The notes beneath the pieces were generated by a model. That model ran no database searches and was not told the origin of the DNA. It saw nothing but the letters and a program-made list of their open reading frames with translations. 64,000 nucleotides of DNA. It comes from Rhodobiaceae bacterium (lineage in GTDB: Bacteria; Pseudomonadota; Alphaproteobacteria; RS24). The stretch spans positions 1 through 64,000 of the forward strand of contig JABJKE010000027.1 in the NCBI GenBank assembly GCA_018660505.1, given 5' to 3'. Shown piece by piece: positions 18,500 to 28,478 of this stretch. The position numbers and the translations under genes are program-made. Numbering within the stretch: the stretch's first letter is position 1; each line of letters begins with the position of its first letter.

Positions 18500-19363
18500 T
18501 TACTTTTCGCCGCCCGCCTTGCCGCCCGCCTTGCCGCCCGCATTGCTAATGGCTGCGCGCAACCGAATGGCTTGCGCCAAAGGCGCGGGCGCATGGGTGC
18601 GAATAAAATCGACCTGTTGCTCCAACGCCATAATTTCGCCAGCCAGAGAAATGCTGCCAGATTGCTCCACCGCAATCGGTGTGTCATTGGGCGAAGCCAG
18701 CGCGCGCAGAAAACTTTTGCGCGACACGCACACCAAGACGGGCACCTCAAATTCGCGCTTCAACCGATGCAACCCCGCCAAAACCGCCAGCGAGGTTGCA
18801 GCGCGATTGCCGAGAAAAAATCCCATGCCCGGGTCCAGCACCAGCTTATCGCGCGCGATGCCAGCGCGCTCAAAGGCTTCGAGTTTTTGTTCAAAAAATC
18901 GGAAAATAATCGGCCATATGTCACCCTCTGGCGAGGCCGTGCGGGTCGCGATGCCCTTGGCTTGCACGGCATGCATAACCACCAATCGTCCGCGATAATC
19001 GGCCAGCTCGTCATACAGGCTCGGGTCTTGGAAACCATTGATATCATTGAGCCAATTAGCACCTTGCGCGATCGCCCAACGCTGCGTCTGGGGCTGAAAA
19101 CTATCTACGCTTAAGGGCGCGCCAAGGGCTTTGAGGTCGTCCCAAACCGTTTCCAGACGAGCGATTTCTGTGTCGGGCGACACATCGCCCGCATCGGGGT
19201 GGCTGGAGGCGGGCCCGACATCTAACACATGCGCCCCTTGCGACACGAGATCGCGCGCATGCGACAGGGCGGCCTCGGGCTTTAGGTATAAGCCGCCGTC
19301 CGAAAAACTATCGGTGGTGATATTGACGATGCCAAAAATCTGCGTCGCAGCAGACGCCGTCAT
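18500..19363 (-). CDS. folP: Dihydropteroate synthase, divergent class
   Basis: FolP condenses p-aminobenzoate with pterin pyrophosphate in folate synthesis. The TIM-barrel has NITTDSFSDG (14-23), LVLDPGMGFFLG and VSRKSF (pterin and phosphate sites). The second loop reads DVGPASSHPDAG instead of the common DIGGESTRPGA, and the middle has MHAVQAKGIATR instead of an MHMQG-type motif. This places it in a divergent DHPS class. The C-terminus ends in a Gly-Gly-Lys-Ala tetrapeptide repeat encoded by 12-bp tandem units. The ATG at 19363 lies 4 bases after the ftsH stop, and the frame upstream of it is not family-like. It has 287 residues. Confidence 0.9.
   Translation of the reverse strand: MTASAATQIFGIVNITTDSFSDGGLYLKPEAALSHARDLVSQGAHVLDVGPASSHPDAGDVSPDTEIARLETVWDDLKALGAPLSVDSFQPQTQRWAIAQGANWLNDINGFQDPSLYDELADYRGRLVVMHAVQAKGIATRTASPEGDIWPIIFRFFEQKLEAFERAGIARDKLVLDPGMGFFLGNRAATSLAVLAGLHRLKREFEVPVLVCVSRKSFLRALASPNDTPIAVEQSGSISLAGEIMALEQQVDFIRTHAPAPLAQAIRLRAAISNAGGKAGGKAGGEK
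18506..18542. repeat. 12-bp in-frame tandem repeat at the end of folP
   Basis: TTGCCGCCCGCC occurs at 18519-18530, with an almost identical copy at 18531-18542 and a 13-base variant at 18506-18518. It encodes the GGKA repeat at the FolP C-terminus. Confidence 0.85.
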
Positions 19364-19367
19364 CGGT

Positions 19368-21278
19368 TTATGTGCCTTGGGGTTCTGCCCCGCCCACGCC
19401 AGCGCCGCCCGTTGTCGGGAATGGCGAGGACGGGCCACCCGCTTGCGGCTTATTATCATCGTCGGGACGGTGCGGCAGCTCGCCTTTCAGCAGACCGGCG
19501 ATTTCATCGCCGCTCAGCGTTTCATATTCCAACAAGCCTTTGGCGATTTTGTGCAAATCATCCATTTTCTCTTGGCAAATTTTCTTGGCCATTTCATAGC
19601 CTTCTTCCACCAGCTTGCGGACTTCGGCATCGATACGACGCTGCGTGTCTTCCGACATATTTTGCGTGCGCGCCACACTATGGCCGAGGAAAACCTCTTG
19701 CTCATTGTCGCTATAAGACAGCGGGCCCATTTCTTCGCTCATGCCATATTGGGTGACCATGGCTTTGGCCATACTGGTCGCCATTTGAATATCTGACGAG
19801 GCGCCTGAGGTTACTTTTTCATGGCCAAAAATCAGCTCTTCCGCAATCCGTCCACCCATGGCGACGGCCAAATCGGCTTTCATTTTGCCGCGCGTGACCG
19901 ATAATTGGTCGCGTTCTGGCAGGCGCATCACCATGCCCAAAGCACGGCCACGCGGAATAATCGTCGCTTTATGCACCGGGTCCGAGGCTTCCATATTCAT
20001 CGCCACCAAAGCGTGGCCGCCTTCGTGATAGGCGGTGAGACTTTTCTCGTCTTCCGTCATCACCATCGAGCGGCGCTCGGCGCCCATCATCACTTTGTCT
20101 TTGGCGTCTTCAAACTCTTGCATGGAGACCAACCGCTTGGCGCGCCGCGCCGCCAGCAAAGCCGCCTCATTGACCAGATTGGCCAAGTCAGCACCCGAGA
20201 AACCAGGCGTGCCGCGCGCGATGGTGCGCGCATCGACGTCTGCCGCCAAAGGGGTTTTCTTCATGTGGACTTTGAGAATTTTCTCGCGGCCAATAATATC
20301 CGGATTGGGCACCACGACTTGGCGGTCAAACCGACCCGGGCGCAAGAGCGCTGGGTCTAATACATCGGGACGGTTGGTGGCAGCGATGAGAATAATGCTC
20401 TCATTGGCTTCAAAACCATCCATCTCGACCAGTAATTGGTTCAATGTCTGCTCGCGCTCATCATTGCCGCCGCCCAGACCGGCACCGCGATGGCGACCGA
20501 CGGCGTCAATCTCATCGATAAAGATGATGCAAGGGGCATTGGTTTTGGCTTGCTCGAACATATCGCGCACACGGCTGGCGCCCACGCCGACAAACATCTC
20601 GACGAAGTCAGAGCCCGAAATAGAGAAAAACGGCACATTGGCTTCGCCCGCAATGGCGCGTGCCAAAAGGGTTTTACCCGTGCCAGGCGGGCCGACCAAA
20701 AGCGCGCCTTTGGGAATGCGACCGCCGAGGCGTTGGAACTTGGTTGGGTCTTGCAAAAAGTCGACGATTTCTTGCAAATCATCCTTGGCTTCATCAATGC
20801 CGGCCACATCGTCGAAAGTCACGCGGCCATGGGTTTCATTGAGCAGCTTGGCTTTCGATTTTCCGAACCCCATGGCACCTTTGCCGCCGCCTTGCATCTG
20901 GCGCATGAAAAACACCCAGACCCCGATGAGCAGTAACATCGGGAACCAAGAAATCAGCACGCCGAGGAAAGTTGGCGAATTGGAGCTATCCGGCTTGGCG
21001 GTAATCGAGACACCGCGCTCTTGCAGACGCTGCACGAGGTTGGGGTCATTGGGCGGCGAATAAGTGGCAAATGCGCTGCCATCGGAATAATGCCCGGTAA
21101 TCGCATCGCCTTCGATGGTGACATCGGCGATGGAGCCCGCGTCGACTTCCGCGACAAATTGGGAAAAATTAATGCTGCGGCCAGAGCTTTGCGCGCTAGG
21201 GCCTTGAAATACGTTGAACAAGGTAATCAGCATTAGGCCAACGACCAACCAGACAGCTATGTTTCTCATACCATTCAC
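19368..21278 (-). CDS. ftsH: ATP-dependent zinc metalloprotease FtsH
   Basis: FtsH is the inner-membrane AAA+ protease that degrades LpxC, sigma-32 and misassembled membrane proteins. The 636-residue protein has TM1 at about 7-23, a periplasmic domain to about 100, TM2 at 105-125, Walker A GPPGTGKT at 196-203, [10 protein letters not shown] at 251-260, the [21 protein letters not shown], and zinc site HEGGH at 418-422. The C-terminal tail is Gly/Pro-rich. The start could be M1 or M4 (21269). It lies 85 bases after tilS on the same strand. It shares this window with rpoH, whose product is a known FtsH substrate in E. coli. Confidence 0.97.
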   Translation of the reverse strand: MNGMRNIAVWLVVGLMLITLFNVFQGPSAQSSGRSINFSQFVAEVDAGSIADVTIEGDAITGHYSDGSAFATYSPPNDPNLVQRLQERGVSITAKPDSSNSPTFLGVLISWFPMLLLIGVWVFFMRQMQGGGKGAMGFGKSKAKLLNETHGRVTFDDVAGIDEAKDDLQEIVDFLQDPTKFQRLGGRIPKGALLVGPPGTGKTLLARAIAGEANVPFFSISGSDFVEMFVGVGASRVRDMFEQAKTNAPCIIFIDEIDAVGRHRGAGLGGGNDEREQTLNQLLVEMDGFEANESIILIAATNRPDVLDPALLRPGRFDRQVVVPNPDIIGREKILKVHMKKTPLAADVDARTIARGTPGFSGADLANLVNEAALLAARRAKRLVSMQEFEDAKDKVMMGAERRSMVMTEDEKSLTAYHEGGHALVAMNMEASDPVHKATIIPRGRALGMVMRLPERDQLSVTRGKMKADLAVAMGGRIAEELIFGHEKVTSGASSDIQMATSMAKAMVTQYGMSEEMGPLSYSDNEQEVFLGHSVARTQNMSEDTQRRIDAEVRKLVEEGYEMAKKICQEKMDDLHKIAKGLLEYETLSGDEIAGLLKGELPHRPDDDNKPQAGGPSSPFPTTGGAGVGGAEPQGT

Positions 21279-21363
21279 GGCATCACCTTTTCATTCTCTA
21301 ACTTCACGTCGCGCGAAACTCCGCGCGTTTGATTAACCTTAATATAGGGGCGCCTTGGCCACA

Positions 21364-22674
21364 TTACCAGTGCTGCCCGCCTCTCAAAATACGTAAAAAC
21401 AGACCCTCTGCAGCAAGCTGAGTAGCCGAAAATCCCGTTTTCGGCGCAATCGTGGGGCACGCCATCCATCGCTCGCCCTTGAAAAACGCTGGCAAAGCAG
21501 CGGCATAGCAGGCTGGAAGCGCTTTATCCAATGTCCTTTGGCCCGAATTTTTCTCCGCCCCATCGCGCAAACCCTGCAAGCCCGCCTGCCCCAATGGCGC
21601 GACAAAAAGACCTTTCTCTCGGCTTTTGAGCAACCATCGATGGTCCCATAGGCTCGCTTGGCTGCCGATTGGCATGGGCGCGGGGCACGCGGCAAGCTCG
21701 CGGCCGATAAACACGGTTTTTTGCCGCCAGCGCATTTGCGCACCGCCCAAAGTCGCGCCGCCGCTTGCGCTATCTAAAGGCCGCGCGGCAAATGCGTGCA
21801 TTTGCGCCCGCTTTAACGGGTGCGCATGCGCCCCGAAATAGCGCACAAAAGCTGCCATAAGGCGGGTTCGAGAGGCATCCCCAAGGCGCGTGTAAGGCGC
21901 GCGCGGCAGGCATAAAACGCCATATTCATGCCAAGTCGCGTGGGTTTCTAGCCATGTGAGCAATTGCGCGTCTAGCGTCGTGCGCACTTCGCGCATCGTC
22001 TCGGCCAAAGCCGATAAAGCCTCGACGCTTAATCCAGCTTCCGCCAATTTGGGCAGCGCTTGGCGCCATCTTACCCGTTCGAATTGGCGATCGTGATTGC
22101 TGGGGTCTTGTTCGGCCAGCAAGCCCGATTTTTCGGCAAGGCGTTTTAGATCGCTGCCGCGCCAAGTTAAAAACGGGCGTAGCAAAACCAAGTCTCCGGC
22201 GGGCGTGCTCAGAATTTGTTTTTCCGCCATGCCCGACAGGCCGTTGACGCCGCTGCCGCGCGCCAGACGCATCAACACGGTCTCGGCTTGGTCGTCTTGA
22301 TGATGCGCCAAAACCAAAGCCTCGGCTTTATGTCGCGCGCACCATTGGGCCATCAAACGATAGCGCAAAAGACGCGCTTGTTGCTGCACATCGCTGGCCG
22401 ACAGCTTTTCTTTGGCCCGCAAAGTGACTTGTTTTAAGCCAAGTTTTTTGCACGCTGCTGCCACCCGTTTGGCCTCGGCGCGCGCCTCTGGGCGCAGTCC
22501 GTGGTCAACGGTTAACACACTGAACTGAGGCGCTTTTTTAAGATTTTGGGCCTTGGCTGCCAGCGCCAAGAGCCCCAAGCTATCGCCGCCGCCAGAGACG
22601 CCGAGCGCCACATGCGCACCGGCTTTTAGGCGAGAAAGTGTTTTTAAAAATCCAGCGGCTGTTCTAGGAGCCAC
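21364..22674 (-). CDS. tilS: tRNA(Ile)-lysidine synthetase
   Basis: TilS converts C34 of the CAU-anticodon Ile2 tRNA to lysidine so that it reads AUA. The PP-loop SGGGDS is at 27-32, followed by TVDHGLRPEA, LAHHQDDQAETVLMR and RGSGVNGLSGM, all classical. The frame is open upstream to 22761, but that part overlaps cpoB by 98 bases and has no family residues. I choose the GTG at 22674, which overlaps cpoB by only 11 bases and begins seven residues before the conserved AAGFL region. That start is uncertain. It gives 436 residues. Confidence 0.9.
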   Translation of the reverse strand: MAPRTAAGFLKTLSRLKAGAHVALGVSGGGDSLGLLALAAKAQNLKKAPQFSVLTVDHGLRPEARAEAKRVAAACKKLGLKQVTLRAKEKLSASDVQQQARLLRYRLMAQWCARHKAEALVLAHHQDDQAETVLMRLARGSGVNGLSGMAEKQILSTPAGDLVLLRPFLTWRGSDLKRLAEKSGLLAEQDPSNHDRQFERVRWRQALPKLAEAGLSVEALSALAETMREVRTTLDAQLLTWLETHATWHEYGVLCLPRAPYTRLGDASRTRLMAAFVRYFGAHAHPLKRAQMHAFAARPLDSASGGATLGGAQMRWRQKTVFIGRELAACPAPMPIGSQASLWDHRWLLKSREKGLFVAPLGQAGLQGLRDGAEKNSGQRTLDKALPACYAAALPAFFKGERWMACPTIAPKTGFSATQLAAEGLFLRILRGGQHW

Positions 22675-23797
22675 AATCAGCTCGTTTGCGCTCAATCTGC
22701 GCCCGCTTGCTAATGGCGCTCGACGCATCGGGAAACTTAGCGCCCAGCTCGGCCAGCGCATCGCAGCCGGTTTTCTTTTCGCCCAGCGCGTTCAGCGTCA
22801 TGCCTAATTTCAGCAAACTATCGGGGGCTTTTTGGCTCTGGGCATAAGTGGTGTAGCCAGCCAAAAAGGCTTCCGCCGCTTGCTTATATTGGCGACGAAC
22901 ATAAAACGTCTCGCCCAACCAATATTGCGAATTGCCTGCCAATTTATGGCTTGGGAAGCGCGAAACCAAAGCCGTGAAATCCGCTTCCGCGCCGCCGTAA
23001 TCTCCGGCTTGCAAATCTTTCAGCGCGCGGTCGTACAGCGCTTTTGGGTCTTTTAAGGGTTTGCGGGTTTGGCGGCCAAAATCTTGCATGGCCGATAGAT
23101 CGCCCTCGCCCACCAAGGGCGCGGCGGCATCTGTCAAGGCGGCTACGGAAGCCCCCTTCAAGGCTTCGACGGGAGCCGCGCGACGCACAAAGCCAATGAC
23201 TTCGGGCTGGCCAGACGTCGACGAAATGCCCGTATTGGCGCGTCGCACCCCGCTTTCTAGCGCCTGAAACCGAAATTCATTATCGGCTTTGCTATTTTCC
23301 GCGCGTTGGGTCAAGGCGCGCACTTGCAAAAGCAACGTGTCGGTATGTGCTTGCAGGGCTCTTAAACTCTCGGCCATATCGTTAAACCGCATGCGCATTT
23401 CAGCCGCCCCACTGGCGGTCAAATCATTTGCCGCGGCGCCATCTCCGGTTTGACGGGTGGAAGCCGAACCCGGCGTTTGGGCCTCGAGATAGGCAATGCG
23501 TTGGCGCAATTTCATCAGCTCGCTGGATTGATTGCGCGCCCGCAGATTATTTTGCGCATTCAGCAATTGCTCCATCTGCATCAGCTTCAGCTCCAACATC
23601 TCCAGACGCTCTTGGCTAGAGGCATCCAGCAATCCATCGCGGCCAGAATCGGGCGGGGTCAACAAGCTCGTTGGGCGCGCGCCTTGCGGCGGTGCCGACG
23701 CTCCATATTGCGCCTGTGCTGGCGCAAGCGTGGCCAAAGCCATGAGCCCGACAAAGGATAGGGCCGAGCGGAAATGTATTTTTGCAAGCAACTTCAT
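22664..23797 (-). CDS. cpoB: Cell division coordinator CpoB (YbgF)
   Basis: CpoB is a periplasmic TolA-binding protein that links Tol-Pal constriction with peptidoglycan synthesis. The 377-residue protein has a signal peptide (about 1-29, cleavage after AQA). It has a coiled-coil segment (about 55-105, ERLEMLELKLMQMEQLL), a Ser/Thr-rich linker, and three TPR repeats at the C-terminus (about 255-375, with YDRALKDLQAGDYGGAEADF and AGNSQYWLGETFYVRRQYKQAAEAF). The start at 23797 begins the signal peptide; the frame upstream is not family-like. A terminator separates it from pal. Confidence 0.9.
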   Translation of the reverse strand: MKLLAKIHFRSALSFVGLMALATLAPAQAQYGASAPPQGARPTSLLTPPDSGRDGLLDASSQERLEMLELKLMQMEQLLNAQNNLRARNQSSELMKLRQRIAYLEAQTPGSASTRQTGDGAAANDLTASGAAEMRMRFNDMAESLRALQAHTDTLLLQVRALTQRAENSKADNEFRFQALESGVRRANTGISSTSGQPEVIGFVRRAAPVEALKGASVAALTDAAAPLVGEGDLSAMQDFGRQTRKPLKDPKALYDRALKDLQAGDYGGAEADFTALVSRFPSHKLAGNSQYWLGETFYVRRQYKQAAEAFLAGYTTYAQSQKAPDSLLKLGMTLNALGEKKTGCDALAELGAKFPDASSAISKRAQIERKRADCGS

Positions 23798-23870
23798 GTC
23801 GTTTCTATGCCTTTTAATCACGTCAAAATTAGGGCAACCCAAATGCTTTGAGCCTGCGGGCCTCTAGCAA

Positions 23871-23896
23871 GAAAAAAGGGCGCCCGAAGGCGCCCT
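23871..23896 (-). terminator. UUCG-loop terminator after pal
   Basis: Minus strand: AGGGCGCC, loop TTCG, GGCGCCCT, then a T-run (23877-23872). This is an 8-bp perfect stem with the extra-stable UUCG loop, placed between pal and cpoB. Confidence 0.92.
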
Positions 23897-23919
23897 AAAC
23901 TCATTTTATGCCGCTTAGA

Positions 23920-24414
23920 CTAGCGGATGTTGGCAACGGCGCGGCGGTTTTTCGACCAGCAGCTTTCTTCCGAGCAAAGCGATACAGGGCGCTCTTTACC
24001 ATAAGAAATGGTTTGCAAGCGGTCGCCGGAAACGCCTTCGCTGATGAGGAAGTCACGCACAGCATTGGCGCGACGGGCGCCAAGGGCCAAGTTATATTCG
24101 CGCGTTCCGCGCTCATCCGCATGACCTTCAATCGTCAAACGAATAGAGGCGTTTTGGTTCAACCAAGCTGCCTGGTCGCGCAAAGTCGCGCGAGACGACC
24201 CGTCGATATTCGACTGGTCGGTAGCAAAGAAAACGCGGTCAGCAACATTGGCAACCAGATTTTGCGCATCCTCGTTCAAAGAACTTGTTGTGGCTGCGCT
24301 TTGAGGCGCAGATGAATTTTGCAAACGGCCGTCCGTAGTCGAGGCGCAGCCAGAAATTACCAGGCCTAACAACGCCATGGATAGGATGATTTTTGATTTT
24401 GAAGACGGTCCCAT
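23920..24414 (-). CDS. pal: Peptidoglycan-associated lipoprotein Pal
   Basis: Pal anchors the outer membrane to peptidoglycan and is moved by the TolQRA motor during constriction. The 164-residue protein has a lipoprotein signal with lipobox VISGC (lipidated C23). After a Ser/Gln linker comes an OmpA-C domain: FFATDQSNID, IEGHADERGTREYN, LGARRANAVRDFL and the closing NRRAVANI. The ATG at 24414 follows GAGGAG. It lies 128 bases downstream of tolB in the same direction and is followed by a strong terminator. Confidence 0.96.
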   Translation of the reverse strand: MGPSSKSKIILSMALLGLVISGCASTTDGRLQNSSAPQSAATTSSLNEDAQNLVANVADRVFFATDQSNIDGSSRATLRDQAAWLNQNASIRLTIEGHADERGTREYNLALGARRANAVRDFLISEGVSGDRLQTISYGKERPVSLCSEESCWSKNRRAVANIR

Positions 24415-24542
24415 TGAATGCTCCTCAAGACTTCTCTCAGACGTTTTGCCTGAATTATGATTGTAAAATACCCAAAAACAGCTCAATTGCAATGCTTTGC
24501 TGAACTGAAACACATGATAACGCAAAATACCTTCATTTTTAC

Positions 24543-25871
24543 TTAACGAATAAGCGGCGACCAAGCAGGGTCGGATGCCCACCCGGGGGTCGAAATCGGT
24601 CGTTCATTATAACCCGTAACATCAACCGTCCACAAGGTAGAACCTTCATCGGCGCCTTTTCCTTCCCGAAAAAAGGTGATAACGCGCCCATTTGGCGACC
24701 AAGCGGGGCCTTCGTTGTGAAATCCTTCGGTCAAAATGCGCTCGCCAGAGCCATCTGGCTTCATGACCCCGATTAAAAACCGCCCTTTCAACGTCTTGGT
24801 GAAAGCAATTAAATCGCCGCGCGGCGACCAAACCGGCGTCGCATAACGGCCTTCGCCATAAGAAATCCGCCGCACGTTCGAGCCATCGTCTTCCATGACA
24901 TAAAGCTGCTGGCTGCCCATGCGGTCGCTTTCAAACACAATGCGACTGCCGTCGGGGGCAAAACACGGGGCCGTATCAATCGCTAAAGACGACGTCAGGC
25001 GACGCGTTTCGCGGGTCCGTAAATCCATCGTGTAAATATTCGAATTGCCATTGCGCTCTAGGCTCAGAATAATTTTTTGCCCATCGGGCGAGAAACGCGG
25101 CGCGAAAGTCATGCCCGGAAAATCCCCGACAACTTCTTGCTGACCCGTCTCAATGTTCAGCAAATAGACCCGCGGCTTATTATTGGCGAAGGAGAGATAG
25201 GTAATCTCCTGCGCGGTGGGCGAAAACCGCGGCGTCAAAGCCAAGGCGCGGCCACTGGTTAATTCGCTTTGCGAAAACCCGTCTTGATCCATCACCGCTA
25301 GTTTTTTCACCCGCTGGTTTTTCGGCCCCGATTCCGACACATAGACGATGCGCGTATCGAAATAGCCGGTTTCTCCGGTCAGACGTTCGTAAATCGCATC
25401 GGCCACCAGATGGCTAATGCGGCGCCAGTTTTCGGGTTTGGTGAAAAACTGCAAACCCGTCATTTGCTGCCCCGCGACCACATCCCAAAGGCGAAACTCG
25501 ACCCGCAAACGACCATCGCCTTGCAAAACCGCGCGCCCCGTCACCAAAGCCAGCGCATTGACCACGCGCCAATCTTTAAACTTGGGGCGAACATTGACCC
25601 CGACTTGGGTTTCAATAAATGCTTCGCGGTCAACCGGACGAAACAGGCCCGAGCGTTCGAGGTCTGCAATCACCACTTTGGCCAAATCTTGCCCGACCCC
25701 GTCCTCGCTCTCAAAATCGAGAACCGCAATCGGAAGCGGCTCGACATTGCCTTGCGTGATGTCAATTTTAAGCGCCGCTTGCGCGCCTATCGGCAAGAGG
25801 GCAAAAATCGCCAAGGCCCATAGCGCTTTTTGAAACTGGCGTTTCGCTTTGCTTACATATCTCATCTTCAA
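24543..25871 (-). CDS. tolB: Tol-Pal system protein TolB
   Basis: TolB is a periplasmic protein that binds Pal and TolA. The 442-residue protein has a signal peptide (about 1-32, cleavage after GAQA). An N-terminal alpha/beta domain (about 33-160) precedes a six-bladed WD40-like propeller whose blades show repeats such as [28 protein letters not shown] and [10 protein letters not shown]. The first ATG at 25871 or the one two codons later could be used. It follows tolA by 5 bases in the tolQRAB order. Confidence 0.96.
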   Translation of the reverse strand: MKMRYVSKAKRQFQKALWALAIFALLPIGAQAALKIDITQGNVEPLPIAVLDFESEDGVGQDLAKVVIADLERSGLFRPVDREAFIETQVGVNVRPKFKDWRVVNALALVTGRAVLQGDGRLRVEFRLWDVVAGQQMTGLQFFTKPENWRRISHLVADAIYERLTGETGYFDTRIVYVSESGPKNQRVKKLAVMDQDGFSQSELTSGRALALTPRFSPTAQEITYLSFANNKPRVYLLNIETGQQEVVGDFPGMTFAPRFSPDGQKIILSLERNGNSNIYTMDLRTRETRRLTSSLAIDTAPCFAPDGSRIVFESDRMGSQQLYVMEDDGSNVRRISYGEGRYATPVWSPRGDLIAFTKTLKGRFLIGVMKPDGSGERILTEGFHNEGPAWSPNGRVITFFREGKGADEGSTLWTVDVTGYNERPISTPGWASDPAWSPLIR

Positions 25872-25876
25872 GTCTC

Positions 25877-26677
25877 CTAGCTTCCCAACATCTTACGCGG
25901 GTCAAAGGTCAATTCAATATCGCGCCAGCTTTTATATTTTTCAACGGGCATGTTAAACGGCTGGCAACGACGAATGGCACGCAGCACGCTTTCGGCCGCC
26001 GCTCTAAAAAACGGGTCGCCCAATTGGCTTCGGTTGACCACAATGGGGCCGGCCGAAATCATGCCATTGGGGGTTAGCGAAAGGCGAATATGGACCACTA
26101 AATTCGCCGCCTCACGCGCCCCCGACGGGGGCGACCAACAGCGCCGCATCTGCGCCCGAAACCCATCCACTTCGCTAAAGGTTAACCGCTCTGCCAAAGC
26201 TTGGCTATCGTCGGCTTTTCGGTCGTCTTGCACTTTCGGCGCATCCGGAATTTTATTCAGCAAAGCGCGGGCCTGGCCAATATCCAGCAGCGGTTTGGGC
26301 TTAATTTCGGGGCGCGCAAAAGGCGTTGGTTGCGCCACTTTAAACCGCGAAGGGGTTTCTTTAACCGCTTCTTCGGGGGGTTTCTCGGCTGGCTTTTCGG
26401 CCTCCAATAGCGGCAAAGCCTCTTGCGGCGGCGCCACCGGCTCGGGTGCCGCGCGTTCTGGCGCCGCAGCTTGTGGCGGCTCTGGCGCGTCTAGCGGGTC
26501 GGGGGGCTTGGCGGTATCTTCTATCAATTGGGTAAATTCATCGATGGTGATAATCTCAATCGGCAATGTCTGGTCCAGCAAATCCATATCGCGCAGCATT
26601 GGCGTCCATAGGGTCACCAGCAAAGCCAGCCCTATATGTAAAGCCAAAGAGCCCAACACATCGGGGCGCAAAATCAT
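25877..26677 (-). CDS. tolA: TolA, inner-membrane bridge of the Tol-Pal system
   Basis: The 266-residue protein has an N-terminal membrane anchor (about 9-26, [18 protein letters not shown]). A Pro/Ala/Glu-rich extended domain (about 55-120) replaces the long helical domain of E. coli TolA. The C-terminal TolA/TonB-like domain (about 160-266) has an MRRCWSPP segment and a second cysteine in RRCQPF. This short form is usual in alphaproteobacteria. The start overlaps the tolR stop by 4 bases. Position between tolR and tolB makes the assignment secure despite weak sequence conservation. Confidence 0.9.
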   Translation of the reverse strand: MILRPDVLGSLALHIGLALLVTLWTPMLRDMDLLDQTLPIEIITIDEFTQLIEDTAKPPDPLDAPEPPQAAAPERAAPEPVAPPQEALPLLEAEKPAEKPPEEAVKETPSRFKVAQPTPFARPEIKPKPLLDIGQARALLNKIPDAPKVQDDRKADDSQALAERLTFSEVDGFRAQMRRCWSPPSGAREAANLVVHIRLSLTPNGMISAGPIVVNRSQLGDPFFRAAAESVLRAIRRCQPFNMPVEKYKSWRDIELTFDPRKMLGS

Positions 26678-27129
26678 TTACCGCTATCCTGGCGCGCAGC
26701 CGCGCCCTTCGGGGTGTCTGTCACCAGCGCCACCCGGGCAAAGCCAGCCGCATTGACGCGCGCCACCACATTGGCAACACGGCCATAAGAAACCGCTTCA
26801 TCGCCGCGCACATATATACGTTGCTCATAGCCGGTGCCGACAATCGCCTTTAGCCGCGGCACTAAACTCTCCAGCGCAATTTCTGTATCTTGCAAAAAAA
26901 TCTGCCCTTGCGCCGATACGGTTATCGCCAGCGGGGCTTCATCGCCGCGCAAAGGTTTGGCGCCTGCTTTGGGTAGATTGACGGGCACGCCAACACTCAA
27001 CAAAGGCGCGGCCACCATGAAGACAATCAGCAAAACCAACATAATGTCAACCATCGGCGTTACGTTAATCTCCGCCATCGGCTGATAGCGTTGGCGCTTG
27101 GCGCGGCTTGGCGGGGGCATGGGAGGCAT
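26674..27129 (-). CDS. tolR: TolR, proton-channel subunit (ExbD/TolR family)
   Basis: TolR forms the proton path of the Tol motor together with TolQ. The 151-residue protein has a short basic cytoplasmic start, one transmembrane helix (about 27-45) with the essential aspartate D28 in PMVDIMLVLLIVFMV, and a periplasmic ExbD domain. It starts 3 bases after the tolQ stop and overlaps tolA by 4 bases. Confidence 0.95.
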   Translation of the reverse strand: MPPMPPPSRAKRQRYQPMAEINVTPMVDIMLVLLIVFMVAAPLLSVGVPVNLPKAGAKPLRGDEAPLAITVSAQGQIFLQDTEIALESLVPRLKAIVGTGYEQRIYVRGDEAVSYGRVANVVARVNAAGFARVALVTDTPKGAAARQDSGK

Positions 27130-27132
27130 GGG

Positions 27133-27852
27133 TTAAGCCTTTTTTCCGCGCGGCGTTTGGCGCGCGACGAGGGCGACAAAATCATCAGCAAAGCGGTCTA
27201 ATCGCGCCCCGAAACGAGCCAAATCATGTGAGATTTTATTATAGGCAATCACCGCCGGAATGGCCGCCAAAAGGCCTAAACCTGTGGCGAATAGCGCCTC
27301 CGCAATGCCCGGTGCCACCACGGCCAAATTGGTGTCTTGGCTGACGGCAATCGCTTGAAACGAATTCATAATGCCCCAGACGGTTCCAAACAGACCGACA
27401 AAAGGCGCCACCGCGCCAACCGTTGCCAAAACCAAAAGCCGGTGCTCCAAAATTTCCATTTCGCGGGCCACAGACGCGCCCAGAGCGCGCTCAACAAATT
27501 GTACCAGAGAGAAACTTTGGCTGGCGTTTTGAGCGCCTTCGACGCGGGCAAATTCGCCCATCGCCGCATTGAAGACGCGCGTCGACGGGCTGCCATCATT
27601 GGTCGAAACTTGTTTGTAAATTTTTTGCAAAGTCTCGCCCGACCAGAACAAAGCTTCAAATTCATCTGCCTGCACGCGCACGCGGCGCAGCGTCGCTGTT
27701 TTTTCCAGAATAATCGACCAGCACCAAACCGAGGCCAGCACCAAGCCCAGCATCACCGATTGCACGACGATATCGGCCCGCAAAAAAAGCGCCGAAAGCG
27801 AAAAATCAGAGGCTGCAAGTTGCGCCGTTTGTTGCACGAGAACCGGATCCAT
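27133..27852 (-). CDS. tolQ: TolQ, proton-channel subunit (ExbB/TolQ family)
   Basis: The 239-residue MotA/TolQ/ExbB protein has three membrane helices: about 28-50 (IVVQSVMLGLVLASVWCWSI), 142-165 (LATVGAVAPFVGLFGTVWGI) and 180-205 (IAEALFATGLGLLAAIPAVIAYN). The conserved threonine and glycine-rich stretches lie in helices 2 and 3. It is the first gene of tolQRAB-pal. ybgC lies 92 bases upstream in the same direction. Confidence 0.95.
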   Translation of the reverse strand: MDPVLVQQTAQLAASDFSLSALFLRADIVVQSVMLGLVLASVWCWSIILEKTATLRRVRVQADEFEALFWSGETLQKIYKQVSTNDGSPSTRVFNAAMGEFARVEGAQNASQSFSLVQFVERALGASVAREMEILEHRLLVLATVGAVAPFVGLFGTVWGIMNSFQAIAVSQDTNLAVVAPGIAEALFATGLGLLAAIPAVIAYNKISHDLARFGARLDRFADDFVALVARQTPRGKKA

Positions 27853-27944
27853 AAATTCTTCTCACCTTTACATGGCAGGCCTCGGGGTTGAGCCTTGCGT
27901 TTTGATTAAGCTTTAAATGTGACCAAAGTTTGTCGCATTTTGCC

Positions 27945-28478
27945 CTATTTAGGAGGCGCCAGAATAGCCGTCCCCTGATAGGGCGTTAAATCTGCCAGCA
28001 TGGTTTTGGGCATTCGTTTGGCGCGCCCCTGTAAATCGACGCAAGCCGCCAATACATGGGCTTGCCAAATCGGCTCGCTATCGCCCGACGCGGTTTGGCG
28101 CGAAATCGCGTGTTCGGCCAAAAGTCGCGCGCCGCGAAATTGCGTGAAAACCGTCTCCACCAGCAGGCAATCATCAATGCGCGCGGGCGCCAGAAAATCC
28201 ATCTCCATACGCCCCACCACAAACGCCAAAGGCGGTTGCATTTGCAATAAAGCCGAATGCTCGACCCCCGCCAGACGCAGAAAATTCGAGCGCCCCCGCT
28301 CGGCAAATTTGATATAATTGGCGTGATACACAAAGCCCGAAAAATCCGTGTCTTCATATTGCATAACCACTTGCATCATGTGGCGGATGCCTGTCTCGGT
28401 TTTGCAAAACACGCCCTGGAGGGCGGCCTGTGAGCCCAGTTGCGCCAGCGCCGCCTCGCGCGTCCTTAACTCTGTCAT
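27945..28478 (-). CDS. ybgC: YbgC-family acyl-CoA/acyl-ACP thioesterase
   Basis: This is a hot-dog-fold thioesterase, commonly the first gene of tol-pal operons and linked to phospholipid metabolism. The 177-residue protein has the [24 protein letters not shown] active-site region (catalytic aspartate in DTDFSG, split here as family motif) and [13 protein letters not shown]. An N-terminal extension of about 30 residues precedes the usual start, so a shorter start at M34 or M35 is possible. It overlaps ruvB by 4 bases. Confidence 0.9.
   Translation of the reverse strand: MTELRTREAALAQLGSQAALQGVFCKTETGIRHMMQVVMQYEDTDFSGFVYHANYIKFAERGRSNFLRLAGVEHSALLQMQPPLAFVVGRMEMDFLAPARIDDCLLVETVFTQFRGARLLAEHAISRQTASGDSEPIWQAHVLAACVDLQGRAKRMPKTMLADLTPYQGTAILAPPK

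Noticed and set aside
18317-20936. Long opposite-strand frames across glmM, folP and ftsH
   Set aside because: High-GC shadow frames with arginine/alanine-rich or low-complexity composition, opposite strongly conserved genes.
22675-22761. Upstream start for tilS
   Set aside because: It would overlap cpoB by 98 bases and adds residues absent from the family.
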